A stretch of DNA of 25,496 bases from Nitrososphaerota archaeon (GCA_022564385.1 JADFLN010000011.1:1-25496); one strand, 5' to 3'; shown: positions 1 to 7,349, numbered from the stretch's first letter. Notes: generated by a model from the letters alone, not told the origin. Program-made: numbers and translations.

Positions 1-171
1 GTGTTGAATTGTCCAAAAGAAATCAGGCTCCTTAAGAAGATGAGATATTGCATCCCAAAATCCACCAGAGACTGCAATTACAGGCCCTAACACTGCAAGA
101 ATTGAAACGAATGAAACTAAAGTGGTAATTTTAGTTAGAAAAGAATTTGTAAATCTTGAATTAAGTTTCAT
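1..171 (-). CDS. N-terminus of a secreted or membrane protein (partial)
   Basis: An open frame begins with ATG at 171 and runs off the left edge without a stop, giving 57 codons. The predicted N-terminus is basic (MKLNSRFTNSF), followed by a hydrophobic stretch at about residues 17-33 (TLVSFVSILAVLGPVIA) and then a more polar segment with Trp and Phe. This is the layout of a signal peptide or membrane anchor, so the product is probably exported or membrane-tethered. The rest of the protein lies outside the window and I do not recognise the family. It is divergent from the small gene starting at 290, with about 118 bases between the two starts. Confidence 0.6.
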   Translation of the reverse strand, partial: MKLNSRFTNSFLTKITTLVSFVSILAVLGPVIAVSGGFWDAISHLLKEPDFFWTIQH

Positions 172-260
172 TTTGTTTAGTCTTCATGAGAGTGGTATTT
201 GAAACATTGGAAATTTATCGATTTGAAAAATTGAACTTTATAGATTATTTTTCAATTAAC

Positions 261-267
261 TATATTA
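261..267 (+). promoter_or_regulatory. TATA box for the gene at 290
   Basis: TATATTA is centred about 26 bases upstream of the ATG at 290. With archaeal TATA-to-start spacing, transcription would begin at or next to the start codon, giving a leaderless mRNA. This supports ATG 290 over the internal ATG at 311. Confidence 0.5.
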
Positions 268-289
268 GAACAAAAGAACTGGAAAAATC

Positions 290-529
290 ATGAGTCCTGG
301 AATAGGTCTGATGAAAAGAAGGCTGGAAAAGGAAAAGGATGCAATTGCGCTTGCAGTGTCTGGAATTGCAAAAAAATATGATGTAAAGCCAGATGAAATC
401 AAAACGCTAGAAACAAAGTATCATGAAGATACAGGAGATTGGTATGTTGCATTAGGATGGGATGGAAAAAAGGCCATTGTTAAGATGGATTCAGTTTTAG
501 GAACAATTATTGAAATTAAAGAAATTTAA
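290..529 (+). CDS. Small PepSY-like domain protein
   Basis: The frame encodes 79 residues with no signal peptide or membrane segment, so it should be cytoplasmic. A basic N-terminal helix (about residues 8-30) precedes a KPDEIKTLETKYHEDTGDWYVALGWDGKKAIVKMD-type region. The pattern of a helix followed by strands ending in a Val-Lys-Met-Asp / Gly-x-Ile-Ile hairpin resembles a single PepSY-type fold, but the match is by eye only. Function is unknown; in other proteins PepSY domains bind or inhibit peptidases, and nothing here shows a partner. The start is supported by a TATA box about 26 bases upstream. The next gene on the same strand begins 26 bases after the stop. Confidence 0.7.
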   Translation: MSPGIGLMKRRLEKEKDAIALAVSGIAKKYDVKPDEIKTLETKYHEDTGDWYVALGWDGKKAIVKMDSVLGTIIEIKEI

Positions 530-555
530 TTATCAAGTAATATTTTTAAAATAAC

Positions 556-1203
556 ATGACTAGTGCAATTGTTCTTGGTGGTTCAAGAGGAATAGGAAAA
601 GCAATTTCAGAATCACTAAAATCTATAGAAATTGATGTTTTTGCTGCTTCAAAAAATGATATTGATACATCAGATTTGAATAGTGTAAAAAAATTTCTAG
701 AGAAACATAATCAAACAGATATTCTAGTTCTCAACACAGGAGGTCCTGCTCCAAAACAATTCTCAACTATAACTGAAGATGATTGGAAACTATATCACAA
801 TCAGTTATTTCTAGGATTTTGCATTATTTTACAGAATATCAAAATTAATGATGGTGGATACATCTTTTTGATTAGTTCAAATGTGATTAAAGAACCAAAT
901 CCAAAATTAATAATTTCTTCAGCATATCGTGCTGCATTTAGTGAAGTTTTCAAAATTTTAAGCAAAGAATATGCAGAAAAAAATATCAGTTGTATCAATA
1001 TTGCTCCAGGTCCTATCAATACAGATAGAACTAAAGAATTAATAGAAAATATTGAAGAATTTAAAAAATCTTTACCTATGAAAAGACTGGGAGAACCAAA
1101 AGAGATTGGAGACTTTGTAAAAGCAATTATTGAAAACAAAATAAAATATCTTTCAGGTGTTACAATAAACTTTGATGGTGCTAATTCAAACTATGTTTTT
1201 TAA
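556..1203 (+). CDS. SDR-family Rossmann protein with a degenerate catalytic site
   Basis: The product is a 215-residue short-chain dehydrogenase/reductase-like protein. The nucleotide-binding glycine motif is at residues 8-14 (GGSRGIG), the NxGG structural motif is at 60-63 (NTGG), the conserved Ser is at about 107-108 (ISSN), and the PGPINTD loop is at 151-157. Counting 13 residues on from Ser108, the usual catalytic Tyr is Ser121 and the usual Lys is Arg125. Tyr124 sits next to Arg125 and cannot be the normal YxxxK tyrosine. The fold and probably NAD(P) binding are kept, but standard ketone/alcohol chemistry is doubtful. A divergent SDR group with the same losses is known from other microbes. 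The substrate is unknown. The gene ends two bases before the stop of the convergent neighbour. Confidence 0.85.
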   Translation: MTSAIVLGGSRGIGKAISESLKSIEIDVFAASKNDIDTSDLNSVKKFLEKHNQTDILVLNTGGPAPKQFSTITEDDWKLYHNQLFLGFCIILQNIKINDGGYIFLISSNVIKEPNPKLIISSAYRAAFSEVFKILSKEYAEKNISCINIAPGPINTDRTKELIENIEEFKKSLPMKRLGEPKEIGDFVKAIIENKIKYLSGVTINFDGANSNYVF

Positions 1204-1205
1204 AA

Positions 1206-1844
1206 TTATTTTTTAAATTCAACATTTGGTACATCAGGTTGCCCTGCAATGGCTATTAATCCACCATCACGTAGCTGTTGTAGCAATTGCATAACTTCTT
1301 TTTCTACTTGCTTTCTTTGTAATCCTGTTTGTTGTGCAAATACTTCTACTAGTTCGGTAACTTTACGTTGTCCATTACAAGACTTCCAAAAATCAACGAT
1401 TGCTTGATTTACCATAAAACTTTGCTCATGCTCGTTTACCAAAACCATTGAACCATCTTCTTGTTTAACTAGTTTTCCTACTCCTTGAGGTAGTGCAATT
1501 TCATAATTGATTGGTGCTGGGGTATTCAATCCAGATCCCATGTTCTTGATTTTGATTTTTGCCTCTTCAGACATTTTATCCATTGACCATGGAGGATCCC
1601 ATACGATGTCTACGCTAACATTGTTAACTCCCGGGACTTTTTTCACATATCTTGTAGCATCTTGAACCAGAGTTTCATGAAGTGGACAACCTTGAGTTGT
1701 CATTGTCATTTTAATATTAACATCATTGTTTTCTGCAACATCAATACCATAAATCAAGCCCATCTCCACAATGTTAAGAGGAACCTCAGGATCCATGCAT
1801 TGTTTAAGAGAATCCTCAATTGCTTTTGCAGAAACTGTACTCAT
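1206..1844 (-). CDS. MIP18/DUF59 domain fused to a PqqD-like domain
   Basis: The 212-residue product has two parts. Residues 1-95 form a MIP18/DUF59 domain, with DPE at 18-20, a VEMGLIYGIDV segment, and the conserved TTQGCP motif with Cys53 followed by the VDIVWDPPW strand. This family (SufT, PaaD, yeast Cia2) helps assemble or deliver Fe-S clusters. After a linker, residues about 120-197 look like a PqqD domain: a VLVNEHEQSFMVN hairpin, an aromatic/Cys helix, then a helical pair ending in RDGGLI. PqqD-type domains are peptide-binding winged helices (RiPP recognition elements) that partner radical SAM enzymes. The combination is unusual. A radical SAM gene lies 2.5 kb away. The domain assignments are good, but the joint function is inferred. 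A TTTAAATA-like promoter lies about 15-20 bases upstream of the ATG. Confidence 0.8.
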   Translation of the reverse strand: MSTVSAKAIEDSLKQCMDPEVPLNIVEMGLIYGIDVAENNDVNIKMTMTTQGCPLHETLVQDATRYVKKVPGVNNVSVDIVWDPPWSMDKMSEEAKIKIKNMGSGLNTPAPINYEIALPQGVGKLVKQEDGSMVLVNEHEQSFMVNQAIVDFWKSCNGQRKVTELVEVFAQQTGLQRKQVEKEVMQLLQQLRDGGLIAIAGQPDVPNVEFKK

Positions 1845-1882
1845 ATTGTAAAATGTATTTAAAAAACAATAAAAACTTTCTA

Positions 1883-2944
1883 TTAATTAGCTTCAAATAA
1901 TTTTTTGATGGATTTCTCATAAGGTGGTTTAGCCACACCTTTTTCTGTAATAATTGCTGAAATTAGTTCTGGTGGAGTAATATCAAATGCAGGATTTATC
2001 ACGTTAATGCCATCAGGAGCAGTTTTTTTGTCTCCAATTCCCGTAACTTCACTCCCCTTCCTCATTTCAATAATTACATCTTTGGCATCACTTTTCATAT
2101 CAAATGTAGATAATGGTGCTGCAACGTAAAACGGAATTTCATGTTGTTTTGCCATGATTGCTATCTGATAGGTTCCAATTTTGTTAAAGACATGACCAGT
2201 TTTTACTATCCTGTCAGCACCAACAATAACTTTATCGACCAATCCATTTGCCATACTATATCCTACTGCAGTATCTGGAATAAGACTGACATCAAATCCA
2301 TCGTGTTTTAGCTCAAATGCAGTTAGTCTAGAACCTTGTTGTACAGGTCTTGTTTCTGTTGCAATGATTTTGACTTTTTTTCCACTCTCTCTTGTTGCTC
2401 TAATTACACCCAATGCAGTCCCATATGCTACTGTAGCTAATGCACCAGCATTACAGTGAGTCATTATTGTATCATTATTATCAAAAAGAATAGAACCAAT
2501 TTTTCCCATGGTCTTGTTTATTTCTATATCATCATCAGCCATTTTCTTGGCTGCATTAATTACTAGTTCTTTAATTTGTTCTACTGTATCTCCAGATTTT
2601 GCAATATTCATTATTTGGTCTAAACCCCATGCCAAGTTTATTGCAGTTGGTCTCGTCTCAAAAAGAATTTGTTTTGCAATTTCTAAATCTGAAATTAATC
2701 TATCTTTAGTAGTTGTTTTACTTTGTAAAACTGCTAATGCCAAACCAAATGCACCTGATACTCCAATTGCAGGAGCGCCTCTCACTACAAGAGTTCTAAT
2801 TGCATCTGCAACTTGATTGTAATCATCGTATTCTACAAAAACAAGTTCATTTGGTAACTTTGTTTGATCAATCATTACAACTTTGTTGTCTTTCCATTCA
2901 ACTGTTCTAAGAAAGGAAGTTGTTTTAGTTAATGATTCTTCCAA
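1883..2944 (-). CDS. mtnA: S-methyl-5-thioribose-1-phosphate isomerase (eIF2B-like family)
   Basis: The 353-residue protein belongs to the MtnA/eIF2B-related sugar-phosphate isomerase family. Visible motifs are RGAPAIGVSGAFGLAL at 55-70, THCNAGALAT with catalytic-type Cys164, TETRPVQQGSRLTAFEL at 196-212, and GADRI with Asp244, the general acid position. Length and N-terminus (SFLRTVEWKDN) fit MtnA, which isomerises methylthioribose-1-phosphate to the ribulose form in methionine salvage. An archaeal relative isomerises ribose-1,5-bisphosphate in AMP metabolism, and motifs alone do not fully exclude that role. I chose the TTG start at 2944: no in-frame ATG precedes it, the N-terminus matches the family, and a TTTTAATAAAG TATA box is centred 27 bases upstream, which predicts a leaderless transcript. 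Confidence 0.9.
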   Translation of the reverse strand: MEESLTKTTSFLRTVEWKDNKVVMIDQTKLPNELVFVEYDDYNQVADAIRTLVVRGAPAIGVSGAFGLALAVLQSKTTTKDRLISDLEIAKQILFETRPTAINLAWGLDQIMNIAKSGDTVEQIKELVINAAKKMADDDIEINKTMGKIGSILFDNNDTIMTHCNAGALATVAYGTALGVIRATRESGKKVKIIATETRPVQQGSRLTAFELKHDGFDVSLIPDTAVGYSMANGLVDKVIVGADRIVKTGHVFNKIGTYQIAIMAKQHEIPFYVAAPLSTFDMKSDAKDVIIEMRKGSEVTGIGDKKTAPDGINVINPAFDITPPELISAIITEKGVAKPPYEKSIKKLFEAN

Positions 2945-2965
2945 GTTAGCTTGAATGTATTCAAA

Positions 2966-2976
2966 CTTTATTAAAA
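2966..2976 (-). promoter_or_regulatory. TATA box for mtnA
   Basis: On the minus strand TTTTAATAAAG is centred about 27 bases upstream of the TTG start at 2944, so transcription should begin at the TTG itself. Confidence 0.45.
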
Positions 2977-3075
2977 CTATGCCAAGAAAAGTCTACGAAT
3001 TGAAAATGGAGCCTGTAATTCAAATAATAGTTTTATGTATAAATCAAGTATGAACTATCTAGGAAAACGAGAATT

Positions 3076-3438
3076 ATGAAGATAAAAGAACTTTATCATA
3101 AAATACGATTAGGGCAATCAATACTTTTTCCAGTATTATCAATGATTAATTTTATTATAATTTCATATTCGTTGACAACAATTAAAGATGTGATACCAAT
3201 TCATTTTTACATTCCAATTTTTGCAGTTGCATTAATTTCAATGTTAATGGTGATTGGAAGTATTTTTCACAGTAAACAACAATCAACTGATTTCAACATG
3301 AATTTCAGAAAACAAACCTATTTGATAAAGTCAATAAGATTAATGTTAGAGTCACAATTGAATAAAACTCCAGAAACTGAAACATGGATAAAAGAATTAA
3401 AAAAAATGGAAGATGAACATGGACAAGATAAATTATGA
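3076..3438 (+). CDS. Small two-helix membrane protein
   Basis: The 120-residue product has two hydrophobic segments, at about residues 17-35 (LFPVLSMINFIIISYSLTT) and 42-63 (IHFYIPIFAVALISMLMVIGSI), joined by a short loop. A charged cytoplasmic-type tail follows, containing a helical stretch rich in Lys, Arg and Glu (about 76-120). I do not recognise the family. Its 3' end overlaps the glycosyltransferase gene by 26 bases, so the two are almost certainly cotranscribed and translationally linked. A membrane anchor or partner for that enzyme is the natural guess. A TATA-like TTTTATGTATAAA lies about 35 bases upstream. Confidence 0.75.
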   Translation: MKIKELYHKIRLGQSILFPVLSMINFIIISYSLTTIKDVIPIHFYIPIFAVALISMLMVIGSIFHSKQQSTDFNMNFRKQTYLIKSIRLMLESQLNKTPETETWIKELKKMEDEHGQDKL

Positions 3439-4246
3439 TGTACTGATTCCTGCAAGGAATGAAGAACTCATAATAGAAAAAACATTAAATCATCTTAACA
3501 AACAAACAATCAAACCAAATTCAGTAATTGTTGTAAATGATAACTCTAATGACAAAACAAAAGAAATTGCAACGTCTTATGGGGCAAAAGTCATTGATTT
3601 TCCATATGAACACAAAAATTGGGTTATAAGTGGAAAGTTAGGCATTGTATTTTCATTTGGAATGAAATACTTTGATAAAAATAATTCTCATTTTATGATT
3701 CTTGGTGCTGATCATATTTTACCTGAAAACTATATTCAAGACATTATTAGAAACATGAAAAAAGATGGTGTGGATATGGCATCAGGAATTATAGAGAATG
3801 AAGTAACTAAATCACCTAGAGGTTCAGGAAGAGTTTTTACAAAAAAAGCAATGGAATGTATAGATTGGAAATATCAATCTAATTATGGTTATGAAACATA
3901 TGCCTTGTTTAAGATACAATCAGAAGGCATGAAAACATTTGTCTATCCTATAATGACAAAAACCCAGAGACCAACTGGAACAAATTATAATAAAAAGAAA
4001 TTTTATCACATGGGATTTTCCTATAAGGCATTAGGTTATACATCATTTTATGGTATTGGCAGAGGTTTGACTATTGCAAAAAAATATGGATTGTATAATG
4101 GTTTTATGTTTTCAATAGGATTTTTTTCAAATCATAATGTGGCTTATGATGAAAAAATACGTCAATACTGTAAGAACAATCTCGAACATTCTTGGGAAGA
4201 TCTCTTGTATAACCCAAAGCAATTGCTAAAAAAACTAAACCAATGA
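3413..4246 (+). CDS. Family 2 glycosyltransferase
   Basis: The 277-residue product shows a GT-A fold of family 2. It has the N-terminal strand YDVLIPARNEE at 8-18, VIVVNDNSNDKTKEIA at 38-53 with nucleotide-binding Asp43, and a GADH motif at 98-101 where most members carry DxD. Here the first Asp is replaced by Gly and Asp100 is kept. A following region (ASGIIEN, RPTGTNYNKKKFYHMG) would form the acceptor side. There is no clear membrane helix, although the C-terminal third has hydrophobic patches. It would transfer a sugar from a nucleotide- or dolichyl-linked donor to an unknown acceptor. It is linked to the small membrane protein upstream and lies next to the convergent Tes-like gene, so a lipid or envelope acceptor is possible but unproven. 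ATG 3419 is an alternative start two codons in. Confidence 0.87.
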   Translation: MNMDKINYDVLIPARNEELIIEKTLNHLNKQTIKPNSVIVVNDNSNDKTKEIATSYGAKVIDFPYEHKNWVISGKLGIVFSFGMKYFDKNNSHFMILGADHILPENYIQDIIRNMKKDGVDMASGIIENEVTKSPRGSGRVFTKKAMECIDWKYQSNYGYETYALFKIQSEGMKTFVYPIMTKTQRPTGTNYNKKKFYHMGFSYKALGYTSFYGIGRGLTIAKKYGLYNGFMFSIGFFSNHNVAYDEKIRQYCKNNLEHSWEDLLYNPKQLLKKLNQ

Positions 4247-4322
4247 ATCATCTGAAAGAATGAATTCCAACTAATTTTGGTTTACCATTTTGTAAAAATT
4301 TTAAAATTTAAGAAATAAGATT

Positions 4323-5987
4323 TTACATTGTAGCTTGTTCTGCATCATGGAACATCTGACTCTTTGCACAACCAGAAGCAAGTTCATCACCTGCACCACG
4401 TCTCATAAGACCACGATAAAGACCGTCTTCTAGTGTGACGCCTTCTCTTTCTTCCCACTCTTCAACAGTAATAGAGAATTTCTTTTGAATTCTGTCTCTA
4501 TACCATTCAGGAATTACATTAAATGCACAAAATGGAACTATTCTAAGATCTGGGGTTACATAATGAATATCACATCTTTGTAATCTTTCTAGGTCTTCGT
4601 TGTATTTGTCTTGAAAGTGCATCATACCAAGGAATAATCCCTTGACGTGCCACGAGCCAATTGAATCAAATGATCTCTTCATTAAGATATTACCAAACAT
4701 TTTTGCTAGGTCTAATCCTGCGGGTTGCTTCTTGGAATCAACAAAGCCTTTGAGTTTTCTTACAACTTCGAGCATTGTAAAGTATTTGTTTTTACCAGAA
4801 CGAATCTCTTCTGCTTTATCCTCAAATAATTCTAACATACCTTGAATGTCACAGAATTTTGTTATTGGAACAAACTTCTTTGTTTCTGCATCTTCAAAGA
4901 TGTATGTACCTGCACCACAAGCAAAGTGTATTGATAGTTCATACTTTGGTTTGCTTGAGAATGCTTCAATTACATTTGTCATTGGCATACAACTTGGTAC
5001 TGGAAACCAATCATCAACAGTTACTTCACCATTTGTTTGCTCTTCAATTCTTTGGATACAATCAGGAACTGTGATTCTATATTTTTCACGTTCTTGTTTT
5101 CCCATTCTTCCAGTTAGTGATACTGGTTGAAAGTTTACAGCATGAACTATATCCATGTTCTTTTGTGCATATCTGATAATTCCACCTAATTCGTGGTCAT
5201 TAATTGATTTGATTACTGTTGGAACAAATACTACAGAGGTACCAGTCTTTCTGCAACTATCAAGTGCATATGGAATCTCCCAGTGGTTCTTTGGGTTTGT
5301 TCTTGGAGTTACACCATCAAATGAAAGATACAAGTTGTTACATCCAGCAAGTCTTACTTCACGTGCTGCTTCTGGATCCATTGCGTGTCTGATACCATTG
5401 GTATTCATTTGGATATGGTCAACACCTTCCTCTTTCATTATTTTAATAACATCAGCAATATCATCTCTAAGCATTGGTTCGCCACCAGTAATTTGCATAG
5501 AGTTTCCTGGAATTGGTCTTTCTGCTCGTAGAGTTTTCATCATTGCTCTGATTTGAGTATGATCTGGTTCATACATGTAAGCACCTTCAAGGCCTTTCTT
5601 TACATAAAAGAAGCAATACCAACATGTTAAATCACATCTGTTAGTTACAATCATGTTTGCAAGTCCAGTATGAGATAAGTGATTTGAACATAATCCACAG
5701 TTATTTGGACAGGAACATCTGTCAATCATTACGTTTGGAGAATGAGCACCTTTTCCATCCACCCAATATGTGCTGAACTTTTTGTACATTTCATAAGAAC
5801 CAAAGTACAATTCCTCACATTCGCCGTGTGTTGGACAAACTTTAGTCATGAAGACCTGACTATCTCGCTCAAAGACTTCTGCATCCAGAATCATATTACA
5901 GTCTGGACAGATACTTTGAGTGAATCTAATAGTAGATTTTTTGCTTAAACTTTTAGACGATTGATTAGATATCTGAATTAGTGCCAT
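4323..5987 (-). CDS. tes: Radical SAM protein of the tetraether synthase (Tes) type
   Basis: The 554-residue protein carries many cysteines in the arrangement of Tes, the radical SAM enzyme that couples archaeol phytanyl tails into membrane-spanning tetraethers (macrocyclic archaeol, GDGT). An N-terminal rubredoxin-like site is formed by CPDC at 27-30 and CPTHGEC at 51-57. A CSCPNNCGLC cluster motif follows at 91-100. The radical SAM motif CDLTCWYC is at 118-125 (C118, C122, C125), and GGEP at 168-171 contacts SAM. Further Cys at 310, 333, 357, 379, 472 and 487 could bind auxiliary clusters. Tes was shown biochemically in methanogens; assignment here rests on the motif layout and length, and Tes family radical SAM paralogues with other roles exist. 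It is divergent from a TrmB-family regulator gene, and a GATTATATAC promoter lies about 32 bases upstream of the ATG. Confidence 0.82.
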   Translation of the reverse strand: MALIQISNQSSKSLSKKSTIRFTQSICPDCNMILDAEVFERDSQVFMTKVCPTHGECEELYFGSYEMYKKFSTYWVDGKGAHSPNVMIDRCSCPNNCGLCSNHLSHTGLANMIVTNRCDLTCWYCFFYVKKGLEGAYMYEPDHTQIRAMMKTLRAERPIPGNSMQITGGEPMLRDDIADVIKIMKEEGVDHIQMNTNGIRHAMDPEAAREVRLAGCNNLYLSFDGVTPRTNPKNHWEIPYALDSCRKTGTSVVFVPTVIKSINDHELGGIIRYAQKNMDIVHAVNFQPVSLTGRMGKQEREKYRITVPDCIQRIEEQTNGEVTVDDWFPVPSCMPMTNVIEAFSSKPKYELSIHFACGAGTYIFEDAETKKFVPITKFCDIQGMLELFEDKAEEIRSGKNKYFTMLEVVRKLKGFVDSKKQPAGLDLAKMFGNILMKRSFDSIGSWHVKGLFLGMMHFQDKYNEDLERLQRCDIHYVTPDLRIVPFCAFNVIPEWYRDRIQKKFSITVEEWEEREGVTLEDGLYRGLMRRGAGDELASGCAKSQMFHDAEQATM

Positions 5988-6014
5988 GCCTACAATGGTC
6001 GTTTTTCTGAATTA

Positions 6015-6024
6015 GTATATAATC
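6015..6024 (-). promoter_or_regulatory. TATA box for the Tes-like gene
   Basis: On the minus strand GATTATATAC is centred about 32 bases upstream of the ATG at 5987, which predicts a leader of only a few bases. It lies in the 116-base divergent region shared with the TrmB-family gene. Confidence 0.5.
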
Positions 6025-6072
6025 AATTTCATACTTGGCCCCGTGTGGAATTTAGGATGTAGGTAGATGTGA

Positions 6073-6080
6073 TTTAAATA
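6073..6080 (+). promoter_or_regulatory. TATA box for the TrmB-family gene
   Basis: TTTAAATA is an excellent archaeal TATA box centred about 28 bases upstream of ATG 6104. This supports a leaderless start at 6104. Confidence 0.6.
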
Positions 6081-6088
6081 CAAAAACT

Positions 6089-6103
6089 GATCGACTAGAT
6101 CGA
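6089..6103. promoter_or_regulatory. Candidate operator: GATCGA direct repeat at a transcription start
   Basis: GATCGA occurs at 6089-6094 and again at 6098-6103 with a 3-base spacer, ending directly before the ATG at 6104. It sits where RNA polymerase would start after the TATA box at 6073. A repressor bound here would block initiation, so autoregulation by the TrmB- or DtxR-family protein downstream is possible. This is position-based inference only. Confidence 0.3.
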
Positions 6104-6871
6104 ATGAGTATTTCTGATAAAACAAAAAAGGCATTAGAAAAAATTGGTCTTACAAGTTATGAGATCAGAACATTTTCTGCTCTACTCAAAGCAGGCGAAC
6201 AAACAGCATCTGATCTTAGCCAAAAGTCAGGAGTACCATATTCAAAAATTTATGAGGTGTTAGGAACTTTAGAAGAGAAAAGTTGGATTGGTTCTGATGA
6301 TTCAAGACCAACAAAATATTTTGCAAAATCACCAGCAACAGGAATAGAAACTACAAAACAAAAAATGGAAGGTGATTTTTTACAGAATCAAAATGTAATT
6401 TTAAATGAATTAATTCCATTATACGAGAAAAGTGGAACAAGTGAAAAACCAGACATTTGGGTACTTTCAGGAGGAATCAATATTGCAGCTAAAATTTTAG
6501 AAATGGTAGAGTATTGTAGAAAGGAAGTAATGATTGCAATACCAGAAGCTGGAGAAGAACTAGTCAAACAAGCATTACCAAAATTAAGATCACTTCATGA
6601 TAAAGGAGTAGATATTACAATACTTGCTTCAGATACAATGGATAAAGAATCAATCAATGCAATCAAAAGAGTTGCAACTGTAAAAATTAAGAAAGGTTTG
6701 TTTGGAGGAGGTATAATATCTGATAAAAAATATGTTGTAATTTTGTTAGGTCCAGAAATAGCAGGTGAAACTTCTTCAGATGTGGTTGCAATTTGGGCAG
6801 ATCATGCAGGATTAGCTGGATTTGCACGTCAATACTTCGAATATTTATTAAAAGATTCAAAGAAGGCGTAG
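6104..6871 (+). CDS. TrmB-family transcriptional regulator
   Basis: The 255-residue product has an N-terminal winged helix-turn-helix of the TrmB type at about residues 6-75 (LEKIGLTSYEIRTFSALLKAGEQTASDLSQKSGVPYSKIYEVLGTLEEKSWI), a short coiled segment, and a C-terminal domain at about 115-255 with WVLSGG and LLGPEIAGE segments. Such C-terminal domains bind sugars or other small ligands in TrmB relatives, but the ligand here is unknown. Start ATG 6104 is supported by the TTTAAATA box. The gene for a DtxR-type regulator starts one base after its stop codon, so they form an operon. It is divergent from the Tes-like gene, making that gene an obvious candidate target, by inference from position. 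Confidence 0.88.
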   Translation: MSISDKTKKALEKIGLTSYEIRTFSALLKAGEQTASDLSQKSGVPYSKIYEVLGTLEEKSWIGSDDSRPTKYFAKSPATGIETTKQKMEGDFLQNQNVILNELIPLYEKSGTSEKPDIWVLSGGINIAAKILEMVEYCRKEVMIAIPEAGEELVKQALPKLRSLHDKGVDITILASDTMDKESINAIKRVATVKIKKGLFGGGIISDKKYVVILLGPEIAGETSSDVVAIWADHAGLAGFARQYFEYLLKDSKKA

Positions 6872-6872
6872 T

Positions 6873-7322
6873 ATGAATCCACCAAAGGATGAAATTCTAT
6901 TTGTAGGAACTGCAGATGCAGAACATATAGAGATGTATCTAAAGGCAATTTGGCATATTAAAGAAAGAGGAAATGATGTCAAAATCAGCACCATCGCAAA
7001 AATGCTTAATGTTAGACAGCCAAGTGTGGTTCAAATGCTCAAGAAATTAAATGGTCAAGATTTGGTTTCGTACAACAAGGCTGGAGTAAAACTCACAGAA
7101 GAGGGTAAAGCAATTGGTGCAAATATGATGAGAAATAGTAGATTGTTAGAAGTTCTCATGGAAAATACGCTAAAAGTGGAAATTGATGAGGAATTGGTAT
7201 GTGGTGTTGAACATCATATGAAAAAGCAATTTACAGATGCTTTGTGTAAAATGCTAAATCATCCAAGAAAATGTCCACATGATCGTGATATTCCAATGGG
7301 TGAATGTTGTAAATCAGATTAA
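6873..7322 (+). CDS. DtxR-family metal-dependent regulator
   Basis: The 149-residue product has a winged-helix DNA-binding domain at 17-85 (HIEMYLKAIWHI, VKISTIAKMLNVRQPSVVQMLKKLNGQDLVSYNK) and a dimerisation/metal domain at 86-145. Metal ligand positions are visible: Met21 in EMYL corresponds to Met10 of DtxR, and CGVEHH supplies Cys110, Glu113 and His114. Met and Cys at these places fit an iron-type DtxR better than a manganese-type MntR. The CPHDRDIPMGEC tail (134-145) is a common feature of the family. It lacks the SH3-like third domain of the longer family members. It is cotranscribed with the TrmB-family gene, with one base between stop and start. Likely targets are iron uptake or Fe-S-dependent genes, which is inferred. 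Confidence 0.88.
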   Translation: MNPPKDEILFVGTADAEHIEMYLKAIWHIKERGNDVKISTIAKMLNVRQPSVVQMLKKLNGQDLVSYNKAGVKLTEEGKAIGANMMRNSRLLEVLMENTLKVEIDEELVCGVEHHMKKQFTDALCKMLNHPRKCPHDRDIPMGECCKSD

Positions 7323-7343
7323 GTGAAATTGCATCCTAAAAGA

Positions 7344-7349
7344 TATATC
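7344..7349 (+). promoter_or_regulatory. TATA box for the small zinc-ribbon gene
   Basis: TATATC lies about 26 bases upstream of ATG 7372, in the 49 bases after the DtxR-family stop. It suggests that the small gene has its own leaderless transcript. Confidence 0.4.

Noticed and set aside
801..1139. A 112-residue minus-strand frame inside the SDR gene
   Set aside because: A hydrophobic, Ile/Phe-rich mirror of the coding strand with no family match; the SDR motifs are on the plus strand.
2979..3053. A 24-codon frame starting MPRKVYELK between mtnA and the membrane protein
   Set aside because: Short, with no recognisable pattern, and it overlaps the promoter region expected for the 3076 gene.
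4247..4322. Possible small RNA or terminator hairpin between the convergent glycosyltransferase and Tes-like genes
   Set aside because: I see only AT-rich sequence with T and A runs that may end transcription; no stable stem or C/D boxes.
4642..5556. Several plus-strand frames opposite the Tes-like gene
   Set aside because: All are mirrors of the radical SAM coding sequence, without domain signals or promoters.
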